Of a stretch of DNA of 64,000 nt, positions 16,561 to 24,979 are shown piece after piece. This stretch comes from Nocardia cyriacigeorgica (GTDB lineage Bacteria; Actinomycetota; Actinomycetes; Mycobacteriales; Mycobacteriaceae). The notes under the pieces were generated by a model. It searched no databases. It was given only the letters and a program-made list of their open reading frames with translations, and was not told the origin of the DNA. A program made the position numbers and the translations under genes. How positions within the stretch are numbered: the stretch's first letter is position 1; the number at the start of each line of letters is the position of its first letter. The stretch covers positions 86,212 through 150,211 of the forward strand of contig NZ_JAAGUY010000010.1 in NCBI RefSeq assembly GCF_010868145.1, written 5' to 3'.

Positions 16561-16575
16561 GGAGGAATCGCCTCC
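16561..16575. promoter_or_regulatory. TetR operator candidate 2
   Basis: GGAGG-aatcg-CCTCC, extended by AAC on the left and GCTT on the right into a longer imperfect palindrome. It lies 26 bp upstream of the efflux gene start, where bound repressor would block transcription or initiation. Confidence 0.6.
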
Positions 16576-16600
16576 GCTTAAATCTTCAACGAGGGGCGAC

Positions 16601-18100
16601 GTGACCACCACACTCGATCGCGGGGCATCCCCGCAGGAAACACCGACGTCAGGCAGGCGTGGCTCGCACGCGTTGCGCTGGTGGGTGCTCGCCGTCCTCG
16701 GCGTCGCCCAGCTCATGGTCGTGCTCGATGCGACCGTGGTGAACATCGCGCTTCCCGAAGCGCAACGGGATCTGGGATTCGGTGACGCCGACCGCCAATG
16801 GGTGATCACCGGCTACGCGCTGGCATTCGGTAGCTTGCTGCTACTGGGCGGCCGGCTCAGCGACCTCTTCGGCAGGCGCAACACCTTCATCGTCGGCCTG
16901 ATCGGCTTCTCGGTGGCCTCCGCAATCGGCGGCGCCGCCACCAACTTCGAAATGCTGGTCGGAGCCCGCGTCGGACAGGGTGTGTTCGGCGCGCTGCTGG
17001 CGCCGGCCGCGCTGTCGCTGCTGACGGTGACCTTCACCGAACCGTCCGAACGGGCCAAGGCTTTCGGCATCTTCGGTGCCGTCGCCGGCACCGGTGGCGC
17101 CATCGGCCTGCTGCTGGGCGGGATGCTCACCGAATGGGCGTCCTGGCGCTGGGTGATGTTCGTGAACCTGGCCTTCGCCGCCGTCGCGCTGGTCGGCGCG
17201 GTGCTGCTGCTGGCCAAGCACGCCGTCACCGAACGGCCCAAGCTCGATATCCCCGGCACCGTCGTGGTCACCGCGGCGCTGTTCGGCATCGTCTACGGCT
17301 TCTCGCACGCCGAGACCGACGGCTGGACCAACCCGGTCACTCTCGCCTTCTTGATCGGCGGTGCCGCGCTGCTCGCGGTGTTCGTCTGGCTCGAGACCCG
17401 GGTCGCCAACCCGCTGCTGCCGCTGCGCGTGGTGCTCGACCGCACCAGGGGCGGATCGTTCATCACCGTGTTCGTGATGGGCATCGGGATGTTCGCGATC
17501 TTCCTGTTCCTGACCTACTACATGCAGCTCACCCTCGAGTACTCGCCGATCACCACCGGTGTGGCGTTCCTGCCGATGGTGGCCGCGATGATCGTTTCCT
17601 CGACGACCACCCCATCGCTGCTGCTGCCGAGGTTCGGGCCGAAGATCATCGTCAGCTCCGGCTTCCTTATCGCGGCGGCCGGTATGGCCTTGCTGACCCA
17701 GATCGGGCTGGATACCGGCTACACCACCCACATCCTGCCCGGCTTGATCCTGATGGGCCTCGGACTCGGTGGCGCCATGGCGACCGCGTTCCAGGGGGCG
17801 ACGGCGGGCGTGCACCACGAGGACGCCGGTGTCGCGTCGGCAACGATCAATACCAGCCAGCAGGTCGGTGGCTCGATCGGTACCGCGTTGCTGAGCACCA
17901 TCGCGGCCTCGGCGGCCAGCGACTACCTCGTCGGTCGCACACCGGACCAGCTGACCGTCGCGCAGTCGGCGATCGAGAGCTATACCACCAGCTTCTGGTG
18001 GGCCACCGCGATCTTCGTGATCGGTGCCGTGGTGACGGGCGTGCTGCTGCCCAATACCGCACCGGCGCCGGCCGAGGGCGAGCTGGTGCTCGCGCACTGA
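16601..18100 (+). CDS. DHA2-family drug efflux MFS transporter
   Basis: 499 aa, GTG start with GAGGGG upstream. It matches the 14-helix DHA2 (EmrB/QacA) class of drug:proton antiporters: motif VLDATVVNIALPEAQRDL in helix 1, motif A GGRLSDLFGRRN after helix 2, and the antiporter motif region LLGGMLTEWASWRW. Helices continue to the C-terminus. It is controlled by the divergent TetR gene. The substrate is likely a hydrophobic or cationic toxic compound. Confidence 0.9.
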   Translation: MTTTLDRGASPQETPTSGRRGSHALRWWVLAVLGVAQLMVVLDATVVNIALPEAQRDLGFGDADRQWVITGYALAFGSLLLLGGRLSDLFGRRNTFIVGLIGFSVASAIGGAATNFEMLVGARVGQGVFGALLAPAALSLLTVTFTEPSERAKAFGIFGAVAGTGGAIGLLLGGMLTEWASWRWVMFVNLAFAAVALVGAVLLLAKHAVTERPKLDIPGTVVVTAALFGIVYGFSHAETDGWTNPVTLAFLIGGAALLAVFVWLETRVANPLLPLRVVLDRTRGGSFITVFVMGIGMFAIFLFLTYYMQLTLEYSPITTGVAFLPMVAAMIVSSTTTPSLLLPRFGPKIIVSSGFLIAAAGMALLTQIGLDTGYTTHILPGLILMGLGLGGAMATAFQGATAGVHHEDAGVASATINTSQQVGGSIGTALLSTIAASAASDYLVGRTPDQLTVAQSAIESYTTSFWWATAIFVIGAVVTGVLLPNTAPAPAEGELVLAH

Positions 18101-18117
18101 TCGTCGGTCCTGGCCAG

Positions 18118-18151
18118 CGCCGCCCGTGAACCTTCTGGTTCACGGGCGGCG
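18118..18151. terminator. Bidirectional hairpin terminator
   Basis: A perfect 15-bp GC-rich stem with a TTCT loop lies between the convergent efflux and lipase genes. The T-run is weak (TTGCTG), but the stem strength and position make a terminator for both genes likely. Confidence 0.75.
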
Positions 18152-18182
18152 TTGCTGTGCGCTCGACGCTGCGCGGCTGCGC

Positions 18183-19472
18183 TCAACAATTCTGCGGCGG
18201 CGGCATTCCCGCGAAACGGCCAGCGAGATAGTCGAGTGCGCGCAGAGCACCGGGAAGGATCGCTGCCGAATGATCGGCGCCCGCGATCAGATCCAGCTGC
18301 ACCGGCACACCCGCCGCGCAGTAGCGATCGGCCACCCGCTGCACCGGCTCCGCCGAGATCATGTCGGCCGTTCCGTGCCACAGATAGAGGGGAGCGGCTG
18401 GAACGTCGGCGAAAGTCTCCAGGCTGTTGTCGCGCAGGATCGGCACGGCGGCAGGGTCGTCGGCGGGTGGGGTGGTGAAGACGTCGGCGGTGCGGAGTCC
18501 TGCGGCGACGTCGACGATTTCGTCCATGCAGGCGTCCTCGATCCGTTCGCGCAACGCCACCCCGGCCGGATTCAGCACCCGATCCAGTGAAATCCGCGCG
18601 GGATACTCGCGTTCCAGCCCGACCGCCGCCGCGAACCCAAGACCGAACAGCTGGTTCGAGCGATCACCGAGATCGCGGGCGAGTCTGCCGAGGTTCATCG
18701 GGACCCCACCCGCCGCCGCGCCGACGATCGGCAACTCGGGTGCGTAGTCGGGAGCCAGCGTCGCCGCGAAACCGGTGGCCATCCCGCCGCCGGAGTAGCC
18801 GACCAGCGCGACCGGACTGTCGCCGAGGTCGGCCGGTGCGAACTGCCGGACCGCGCGAATGCCGTCGAGAGTGATCCGTCCGCCCAGCTGCGCCGCCCCG
18901 TAGGCGCTGTCCGGGCCCAGATGGTCCGGCACCGTGACCGCCCAGCCTTGCGCCAGCAGCAGATTCAGGGCCCCGGCTTCGCGCATGGTGCCGTCGAACA
19001 GCGAATGAGATGGTGCGCATTCGGTTCCGAGTGAGTTGACGAACGGCTGGTAGGACACCAGCGGACGGTCCGGCATGGTACCCGCGGGCAGGAACAGGGT
19101 GGTGACGGCGGCGATCGGCTCGTCGCGGGAGTTCGTGCTGCGGAAGGTCAGCTGCCAGGCAGTCGTGCCTTCGAACCCGGTCGCGGGCACCGACCTGCTA
19201 CGGATGATGTCGCCAGGTCGATACTCGCCGATATCGGCCGGTGCCGTATAGAAGGCATCGCTGTCGGTGGTCGGCTCGACGGGAACAACCGCCGGCACCG
19301 TATTGCCGAGTGCCAGGACAGCGGCGATGGAGATTCCCAGGACGAGACGGCGTATCGCGAGACCCGCCCGACGCGCCCGCGAATGCCGTATGCTCAACGT
19401 TTGCTCGGGCGCGGCGTGGCGCTCGGACCGCTGCTGGCGGCGCCGTATTCGAGTACACCACGGTGCCGTCAT
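18183..19472 (-). CDS. Secreted lipase, LIP family
   Basis: 429 aa from the ATG at 19472 with CTGGAG upstream. A basic N-terminal stretch is followed by a hydrophobic signal or anchor helix (LVLGISIAAVLALG, near residue 50). The mature part is a LIP-family alpha/beta hydrolase (PF03583), with IIRSRSVPATGFEGTTAWQL, PDRPLVSYQPFVNS, VTVPDHLGP and the nucleophile elbow GYSGGG. A C-terminal ADHSA segment near the end can give the catalytic histidine. It should hydrolyse lipid esters outside the membrane. Paralogue of 2817-4163. The N-terminus before the signal is unusually long, so translation may start later. Confidence 0.8.
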   Translation of the reverse strand: MTAPWCTRIRRRQQRSERHAAPEQTLSIRHSRARRAGLAIRRLVLGISIAAVLALGNTVPAVVPVEPTTDSDAFYTAPADIGEYRPGDIIRSRSVPATGFEGTTAWQLTFRSTNSRDEPIAAVTTLFLPAGTMPDRPLVSYQPFVNSLGTECAPSHSLFDGTMREAGALNLLLAQGWAVTVPDHLGPDSAYGAAQLGGRITLDGIRAVRQFAPADLGDSPVALVGYSGGGMATGFAATLAPDYAPELPIVGAAAGGVPMNLGRLARDLGDRSNQLFGLGFAAAVGLEREYPARISLDRVLNPAGVALRERIEDACMDEIVDVAAGLRTADVFTTPPADDPAAVPILRDNSLETFADVPAAPLYLWHGTADMISAEPVQRVADRYCAAGVPVQLDLIAGADHSAAILPGALRALDYLAGRFAGMPPPQNC

Positions 19473-19677
19473 CACCGGCTCCAGGACGAGGCTGTCGACT
19501 GCGTTGGGTCTTCGGCGAAGACCTCAGTCGATTCGTACTGCGCGGCGGCCGGTGTGTCAACGATCGGCCGCGCCCGACCTGCGCGCCGCCGGCCGACGCC
19601 ATCGCCGCCGATAGCGCTGCGGTGCCCTCGGCGGGGATCATGCGACCGGCAATGGGCCGGGACAGGAGGTTGGGGAC

Positions 19678-20106
19678 GTGTCATCGCGGGCCGAAGCCCG
19701 AACCGCCGATCCGCTGGTGCTGCTCGTTATCGCACTGGGTGGCGGCCTCGGTGCGCTGCTGCGCTACGGTTTCTCGGTCTGGTTGCCGCCGCGGCCGGAT
19801 TCGTTCCCGACGGCGACGTTCGCCGTCAACGTGATCGGATGCGCCGCGATGGGCATCCTGATGGTTCTCATCACCGAGGTGTGGGTAGCCAACAGACTGC
19901 TGCGACCCTTCTTCGGCGTCGGCTTGCTCGGCGGATTCACCACCTTTTCCACCTACAGTGCCGAGATTCGTACACTGCTCGAATCAGGTGCCGTCGGTAC
20001 CGCGCTCGGCTATCTCGGGGCGACTGTGGTGTCCTGTCTGGCGGCGGTGGTGGCCGGGATGATGCTCGCACGATGGGTAACTGGAAGTGTGCGGATAACT
20101 GGGTGA
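19678..20106 (+). CDS. crcB: Fluoride channel subunit CrcB/FluC, first copy
   Basis: 142 aa, GTG start with GGAGG upstream. Four membrane helices with the FluC hallmarks: GGGLGALLRYG, TFAVNVIGC in helix 2, and GGFTTFSTYS with the phenylalanine-box and Thr/Ser residues. FluC works as an antiparallel dimer that exports fluoride. A second crcB follows, so the channel is probably a heterodimer as in mycobacteria. About 200 bp separate it from the divergent lipase gene; I found no fluoride riboswitch in that space. Confidence 0.9.
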   Translation: MSSRAEARTADPLVLLVIALGGGLGALLRYGFSVWLPPRPDSFPTATFAVNVIGCAAMGILMVLITEVWVANRLLRPFFGVGLLGGFTTFSTYSAEIRTLLESGAVGTALGYLGATVVSCLAAVVAGMMLARWVTGSVRITG

Positions 20107-20128
20107 ACGGCACGGAAGGGGGTCAGCG

Positions 20129-20203
20129 ATGACCGAGTCGGCTCGCAGCGCGTGGCAGGTGGTGCCGGATACCGGGCTCCGGCGGCCGCGGGTACGCCGA
20201 TGA
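20129..20203 (+). other. 24-codon leader ORF coupled to the second crcB
   Basis: ATG at 20129 has a strong GGAAGGGGG ribosome site and opens 24 codons (MTESARSAWQVVPDTG then a basic tail). Its TGA overlaps the ATG of crcB copy 2 at 20200 as ATGA. The second crcB has no ribosome site of its own, so its translation probably depends on this leader. Confidence 0.45.
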
Positions 20204-20562
20204 CGGTGGTCTGGGTGATCGTCGGCGGGATGCTCGGGGCCCCGGCCCGGTACCTCATTGATCGGGCCGTTTCCGCCCGTGGGGAATCCATGCTGCCCTG
20301 GGGGACTTTGACCGTTAACATTGTCGGTTCGGCGCTGCTCGGTGCTCTGATCGGGGCGGGGGCGAACGGCTGGCTGCTGTCAGGTGCGGGAACCGGATTC
20401 TGCGGTGCGCTGACCACATTCAGCACGTTCGGCTACGAGACGATCAGGTTGGTGTCCGACGGCGCGTACGGCTACGTCCTCGGCAACATCGTGCTGAGTG
20501 TCGCGACCTGCCTGGCCGTGGTGTACGCCGCCGCGTCCGTGACCGAATGGCTGTTCACATGA
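20200..20562 (+). CDS. crcB: Fluoride channel subunit CrcB/FluC, second copy
   Basis: 120 aa from the ATG at 20200, which overlaps the stop of a 24-codon leader frame; an upstream in-frame start at 20152 would add atypical residues. FluC motifs are complete: GGMLGAPARYLIDRA, GTLTVNIVGSALLGAL, GFCGALTTFSTFGYE. Four helices. With the first copy it should make a fluoride exporter. Two crcB genes next to pgm also occur in Mycobacterium tuberculosis (Rv3069-Rv3070 beside pgmA). Confidence 0.9.
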   Translation: MTVVWVIVGGMLGAPARYLIDRAVSARGESMLPWGTLTVNIVGSALLGALIGAGANGWLLSGAGTGFCGALTTFSTFGYETIRLVSDGAYGYVLGNIVLSVATCLAVVYAAASVTEWLFT

Positions 20563-20609
20563 TCCTGATGACGAGCCGGGCACAGCCGACCCGGAAGGGA
20601 GATCCGAGC

Positions 20610-22250
20610 ATGGCGCACGATCGAGCCGGACGGCCAGCGCGGCCGAGCGACCTCGTGGACGTCCCCGGCCTGGTGACCGCCTACTACACCCGCATCCCGG
20701 ACCCGGCCGAACCGGCGCAGCTGGTGTCGTTCGGCACCTCGGGGCATCGCGGGTCCAGCCTCGACACCAGCTTCAACGAGGCCCACATCCTCGCCATCAC
20801 CCAGGCCATCGTCGAGTACCGCGCCACCCGCGGCATCACCGGACCGGTCTATCTGGCGCGCGACACCCACGCGTTGTCGGAGCCCGCGTGGACCACGGTG
20901 CTCGAAGTACTGGCCGCCAACGGTGTCACCGCGATGATCGACTCCCGCGACCGCTACACCCCGACACCCGCGCTCAGCCACGCCGTGCTGCGGCACAACC
21001 GCGGCAATACCAAGCACCAGGCCGACGGCATCGTCGTCACGCCCTCGCACAATCCGCCCCGCGACGGCGGCATCAAGTACAACCCGCCGCACGGCGGGCC
21101 TGCCGACACCGTCGCCACCGACGCGATTGCCGACCGGGCCAACGAACTGCTGCGCGGCGGGCTCGCGGAGGTCGAGCACGGCACGCTCGCGCAGGCGCTG
21201 CCCACCGTGCAGCGTTACGACTACCTCGACCACTACATCGCCGACCTGCCGAGCGTGCTCAACCTCGACGCCATCCGCGGCGCGGGCATCCGGCTCGGCG
21301 CCGATCCGATGGGTGGGGCCAGCGTCGACTACTGGGAGGAGATCGGTCAGCGCTACGACCTGGAACTCGAAGTGGTCAACCCGCTGGTCGACCCGACCTG
21401 GCGATTCATGCCGCTGGACTCCGACGGCAAGATCCGGATGGATCCGTCCTCCCGGTTCGCGATGAACTCGCTGGTCTCCATCAAGGACGACTACGACATC
21501 TCCACCGGTAACGATGCCGATGCCGACCGGCACGGCATCGTCACCCCGGACGGTGGGCTGATGAATCCCAACCACTTCCTGGCCGTCGCCATCGAGTACC
21601 TGGTGGCCAACCGGATGGGCTGGGACGCGCTCACCAAGATCGGCAAGACCGTCGTCACCTCATCGATGATCGACCGTGTGGTGAGCGTGCTCGGGCGCGA
21701 TGTGTACGAGGTACCCGTCGGGTTCAAATGGTTCGTGCCCGGATTGTTCAGCGGCAGCCTCGCTTTCGGCGGTGAGGAGAGCGCGGGTGCGTCGCTGCTG
21801 CGGATGGACGGCAGCGTCTGGACCACCGACAAGGACGGCATCGTGCTCGCGCTGCTCGCCGCCGAGATCACCGCTGTCACCGGGCAGAGTCCGTCGGCGC
21901 GGTACGTGGAACTCGAGCGCCGCTACGGCAGTCCCGCCTACGCCCGCGTCGACGCCCCTGCCACCGCCGAGCAGAAGAAGCTGCTGTCGAAGCTGACACC
22001 GGAACAGGTGACCGCCGACGAGGTCGCAGGCGAGCCGGTCACCGCGGTACTCACTCGTGCCCGCGGCAACGGCGCCCCGTTGGGCGGGCTCAAGGTGACC
22101 ACCGAGAACGCCTGGTTCGCGGCCAGGCCGTCGGGCACCGAGGACAAATACAAGATCTACGCGGAATCGTTCCACGGTCCCGAGCACCTCGAGCAGGTGC
22201 AAGCGGCCGCGGAGGAGATGGTCGGGCAGGCTCTCTCAGGTGAGCGTTAG
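20610..22250 (+). CDS. pgm: Phosphoglucomutase (alpha-D-glucose phosphate-specific)
   Basis: 546 aa from the ATG at 20610, chosen for its AAGGGAG site and because this equals the E. coli Pgm length. It interconverts glucose-1-phosphate and glucose-6-phosphate for glycogen, trehalose and cell-wall sugar synthesis. The phosphoserine loop TPSHNPPRDGG has Ser146, the metal loop is DADAD (Asp302, 304, 306), the sugar loop GGEESAGAS, and the phosphate loop RPSGTEDKYKIYAE. All four active-site loops are intact. The next gene overlaps its end by 11 bp. Confidence 0.95.
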   Translation: MAHDRAGRPARPSDLVDVPGLVTAYYTRIPDPAEPAQLVSFGTSGHRGSSLDTSFNEAHILAITQAIVEYRATRGITGPVYLARDTHALSEPAWTTVLEVLAANGVTAMIDSRDRYTPTPALSHAVLRHNRGNTKHQADGIVVTPSHNPPRDGGIKYNPPHGGPADTVATDAIADRANELLRGGLAEVEHGTLAQALPTVQRYDYLDHYIADLPSVLNLDAIRGAGIRLGADPMGGASVDYWEEIGQRYDLELEVVNPLVDPTWRFMPLDSDGKIRMDPSSRFAMNSLVSIKDDYDISTGNDADADRHGIVTPDGGLMNPNHFLAVAIEYLVANRMGWDALTKIGKTVVTSSMIDRVVSVLGRDVYEVPVGFKWFVPGLFSGSLAFGGEESAGASLLRMDGSVWTTDKDGIVLALLAAEITAVTGQSPSARYVELERRYGSPAYARVDAPATAEQKKLLSKLTPEQVTADEVAGEPVTAVLTRARGNGAPLGGLKVTTENAWFAARPSGTEDKYKIYAESFHGPEHLEQVQAAAEEMVGQALSGER

Positions 22251-23583
22251 ATCTTCAGCCCTACCCCGCGAGATCTGGGTACTGGTCGGGGCCGCATTCG
22301 TCATTGCCATCGGATTCGGTCTCGTCTCACCCGTCTTGCCGCAGTTCGCGCGTAGTTTCGGTGTCGGATTCGCGGCGGCCTCGGCGATCGTCAGCGCGTT
22401 CGCCCTGATGCGGTTGCTGTTCGCGCCGATGAGCGGGCGACTGGTGCAGAAACTCGGCGAACGGTGGGTCTACACCAGCGGGCTGCTCATCGTCGCGGTG
22501 TCCACCGGTGCCAGCGCCTTCGCGCAGACCTACTGGCAGCTGTTGGTGCTGCGATCGGCGGGCGGAATCGGGTCGACCATGTTCACGGTGTCGTCGCTGG
22601 CGCTGCTGATCCGCATGTCGCCGTCTGACCGGCGCGGACGCATCTCCGGACTGTGGTCGACCAGCTTCCTCATCGGCTCGCTCGCCGGGCCGTTGATCGG
22701 TGGTCTGCTGGCAGAGTTCGGGCTGCGGGCGCCGTTCCTGATCTATGCGATCGCCTTGCTCATCGCCTGCGCCGTTGTCCATTTCAGCCTGCGCGACTCG
22801 CATCTGGCCGCACCAGAAGCGGCCGACACCGCACCGCCGACCATGAGTTTCCGCGAGGCGCTCGCGCGCTCGGAGTACCGGGCCGTGCTCTGGTCGAATT
22901 TCGCCAATGGCGCCGCCGTGTTCGGTGTGCGGATGGCGCTGGTGCCGCTGCTGGTCGTGGAGGTGCTGTCGCAGCCTGCTGGAATGGCAGGTGTCGCGCT
23001 GACGGTGTTCGCCGCGGGCAATGCCGTGGTGCTGTTCTTCTCCGGCCAGCTCTCGGACCGTTTCGGACGCAAGCCTTTTCTCATCATCGGCACGACCGTC
23101 TGCGCGGTCGGCACCGCAGGACTCGGGGTCGCGCCGAACATGATCTGGCTGCTGGTGTTCTCGTTCATCGCCGGAGTGGGCTCGGGCATGTTCACCCCGG
23201 CCCAGCAGGCCGCGGTCGCCGACATCATCGGCCCCAAGGTGCGCGGCGGGCCGGTGCTTGCGGGCTTCCAGATGTCGGCCGACCTGGGCGCGGTGCTCGG
23301 CCCGATCGCTGTTGGCTTCATTGCCGAACGGTTGAACTTCGGCGTGGGACTCACCGTGACCGGTGCTCTGCTGGCCATCGCCGCTGTTGCCTGGCTGGTG
23401 GTGCCGGAGCCGATGCGGCGGGGCGAGGTACGGGTGGAGAAGCGGATCGAGACCGTCGACGAGGAAGCCGATCAGTTGGCGGCGCCGTGCACCTGTGACG
23501 GCGGGCCTGGTGGGGGAGTGGCGGCGAGTTCCGTCATCGAGCAGGTCGTGCACGCCGAAGGTGAGGGAAAGGCGTCGCGGTGA
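22240..23583 (+). CDS. MFS transporter, DHA1 type
   Basis: 447 aa from a GTG that overlaps the pgm stop by 11 bp, so translation is coupled. Twelve helices with GFGLVSPVLPQFARSFGV in helix 1, motif A-like PMSGRLVQKLGERWV, and the matching GQLSDRFGRKPF in the second half. A polar C-terminal tail of about 50 residues includes CTCDGGPGGG. DHA1 members export drugs or metabolites. Substrate unknown; the pgm link does not settle it. Confidence 0.85.
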   Translation: MSVRSSALPREIWVLVGAAFVIAIGFGLVSPVLPQFARSFGVGFAAASAIVSAFALMRLLFAPMSGRLVQKLGERWVYTSGLLIVAVSTGASAFAQTYWQLLVLRSAGGIGSTMFTVSSLALLIRMSPSDRRGRISGLWSTSFLIGSLAGPLIGGLLAEFGLRAPFLIYAIALLIACAVVHFSLRDSHLAAPEAADTAPPTMSFREALARSEYRAVLWSNFANGAAVFGVRMALVPLLVVEVLSQPAGMAGVALTVFAAGNAVVLFFSGQLSDRFGRKPFLIIGTTVCAVGTAGLGVAPNMIWLLVFSFIAGVGSGMFTPAQQAAVADIIGPKVRGGPVLAGFQMSADLGAVLGPIAVGFIAERLNFGVGLTVTGALLAIAAVAWLVVPEPMRRGEVRVEKRIETVDEEADQLAAPCTCDGGPGGGVAASSVIEQVVHAEGEGKASR

Positions 23584-23659
23584 GGCCAGGGCGGCACAGG
23601 GACCGCCGTTTCGGCAGGTGCGCCAACCATCGCGCGCGACTCGAGGCACAGTGGATCGG

Positions 23660-24397
23660 GTGAGCAAACCGCCGTCGAACTACACACCCCGGCCCATGTC
23701 GAGCAACACCACCTACGCGCTGGGTGCCGTCGCCCTTGTTCTCATCGCCCTGGTCGTGTTCCTGGCCTACCGCTGGACCCAGGACCCGATCGAGGTGCGC
23801 AACGACGGCTACGGTCCCGTGCGCGAGGCTGCCGTGGTGGTGGCGATGCAGCCCGACGGTGCCATGGTGCTCGGAAAGCCCGGCGTGACCAAGATCATCG
23901 ACGTGTACGAGGACCCCATGTGCGCCGCCTGCGGTGCGCTCGAGCACACCTTCGGCCAGGAAATCGCCCAGAAAGTCGACGAGGGCAAGCTCGCCATCCG
24001 CTACCGCTTCGTGAACTTCCTCGACCCGAAATCCGGCAGCGGCGACTACTCCACCCGAGCCATCGCCGCCCTCCAATGCGTCGCCGCCGACGGCTCCGGC
24101 CCCACCTACTCGACGTTCCACGACGCCCTGTTCACCGAGCGTCAGCCCCGCGAAGGCAGCTCCGACCTGAGCAATGACGACCTCGCCGCACTGGCCGAGG
24201 AATCCGGCGCCCCCGACACCGCCGCCGAATGCATCACCTCCGGCGCACAGCTCGACGCCGCCACCGTCAACGCCGTCACAGCAGACGCCGCCCTCACCGC
24301 CCTCCTCGACGGCCCCGCCGCCACCCCCTCCGTCTACGACGGCACCACCAAACTCGACACCACCTCCGCAACCTGGGTCGCCGACCTGGCCCCCTGA
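23660..24397 (+). CDS. Membrane-anchored DsbA-like thiol-disulfide protein
   Basis: 245 aa from a GTG (another at 23651 is possible). One N-terminal membrane helix (ALGAVALVLIALVVFLAYRW) anchors an extracytoplasmic thioredoxin-fold domain of the DsbA/thioredoxin_4 type with the redox motif DPMCAACGAL (Cys88, Cys91). An inserted helical region (residues ~130-200) precedes the C-terminal PSVYDG cis-proline strand. It should form or rearrange disulfides in exported proteins. The Ala/Pro-rich 3' end is strongly biased toward C at third codon positions. Confidence 0.85.
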   Translation: MSKPPSNYTPRPMSSNTTYALGAVALVLIALVVFLAYRWTQDPIEVRNDGYGPVREAAVVVAMQPDGAMVLGKPGVTKIIDVYEDPMCAACGALEHTFGQEIAQKVDEGKLAIRYRFVNFLDPKSGSGDYSTRAIAALQCVAADGSGPTYSTFHDALFTERQPREGSSDLSNDDLAALAEESGAPDTAAECITSGAQLDAATVNAVTADAALTALLDGPAATPSVYDGTTKLDTTSATWVADLAP

Positions 24398-24493
24398 CCC
24401 CGTTCAACCCCCGTATCGAGGCGATTTGGCTAGTGGTCCCCGGGTGGTGTAACTTCGTTCAGGCAGCCGGGGAACACCGGCGGCAAACCACTC

Positions 24494-24566
24494 GGGGCTA
24501 TGGCGCAGCTGGTAGCGCACCACACTGGCAGTGTGGGGGTCAGGGGTTCGAGTCCCCTTAGCTCCA
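24494..24566 (+). tRNA. tRNA-Ala (anticodon GGC)
   Basis: Complete cloverleaf: acceptor GGGGCTA/TAGCTCC with the G3-U70 pair that identifies tRNA-Ala, D stem GCGC/GCGC, anticodon stem CCACA/TGTGG with loop CTGGCAG (GGC at 24527-24529), and T stem AGGGG/CCCCT with TTCGAGT. The 3' CCA is not encoded (ACA follows). A strong terminator begins 10 bp downstream. Confidence 0.97.
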
Positions 24567-24576
24567 CATAGAATCC

Positions 24577-24618
24577 CAGGTCAGGTCCGGTTTTGCACCG
24601 GACCTGACCTGTTTCTTT
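24577..24618 (+). terminator. Rho-independent terminator after tRNA-Ala
   Basis: A perfect 15-bp stem (left arm begins CAGGTCAGG, loop TTTGC) is followed by TTTCTTT. This is the clearest intrinsic terminator in the window. Confidence 0.9.
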
Positions 24619-24728
24619 GACCTGATCCCAGGTTTATCCCACGGTTCGGCCCGGAAACAGTGCCAATGTTTCCGCCGTTGTATTCCACGCAGATAAGCAG
24701 GCGCCCGACCTGGCCGGATGTCCGAGAT

Positions 24729-24772
24729 CAAGAGTCGTGTGGCCGATCGGCAAGAGTCGTGTGGCCGATCGG
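24729..24772. repeat. Perfect 22-bp tandem direct repeat
   Basis: The 22-bp unit beginning CAAGAGTCGTGTGGCCGATC occurs twice back to back with no mismatch. It lies in the gene-free stretch 24619-24979 downstream of tRNA-Ala. No integrase or obvious attachment site was found. Apart from this repeat I see nothing I can support between the terminator and the DoxX gene. Confidence 0.85.
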
Positions 24773-24979
24773 ATGGGTCGGTCAGCGCCTGTAGTGTGCC
24801 TTCGCGCAAAGGCGCGGACGGCACGCCCGTAGCGGGGCTGTTGTCATTCCCAACCCCATCTCCGGGGCGTTGTGGTCGGGCCGCTTAGATTTGCGACGGC
24901 CTGTGGTTGCTGTTGATGCCGGTGAGCGTCATCGGTCTGATCGTCGAAGGCAGCCATGACACGAAGTATGTGGCTGGGG

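Noticed and set aside
14814..16604. Long plus-strand open frame (~596 codons) across the oxidase and TetR genes
   Set aside because: It is antisense to two well-supported genes, has no recognisable domain and shows the His/Gly/Arg-rich composition of a GC-driven shadow frame.
19473..19677. Fluoride riboswitch upstream of the first crcB
   Set aside because: I looked for the conserved crcB-motif core on the plus strand and could not find it.
22327..23667. Minus-strand open frame antisense to the MFS gene
   Set aside because: Codon shadow of a high-GC membrane protein; extreme Arg/His content.
24494..24772. tRNA-Ala as an attachment site of an integrated element
   Set aside because: No integrase, no excisionase and no second copy of the tRNA 3' end was seen in the window.
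24558..24824. 88-codon minus-strand frame beside tRNA-Ala
   Set aside because: It covers the terminator and the tandem repeat and has no ribosome site or recognisable domain. I considered an integrase fragment but saw no tyrosine recombinase motif.
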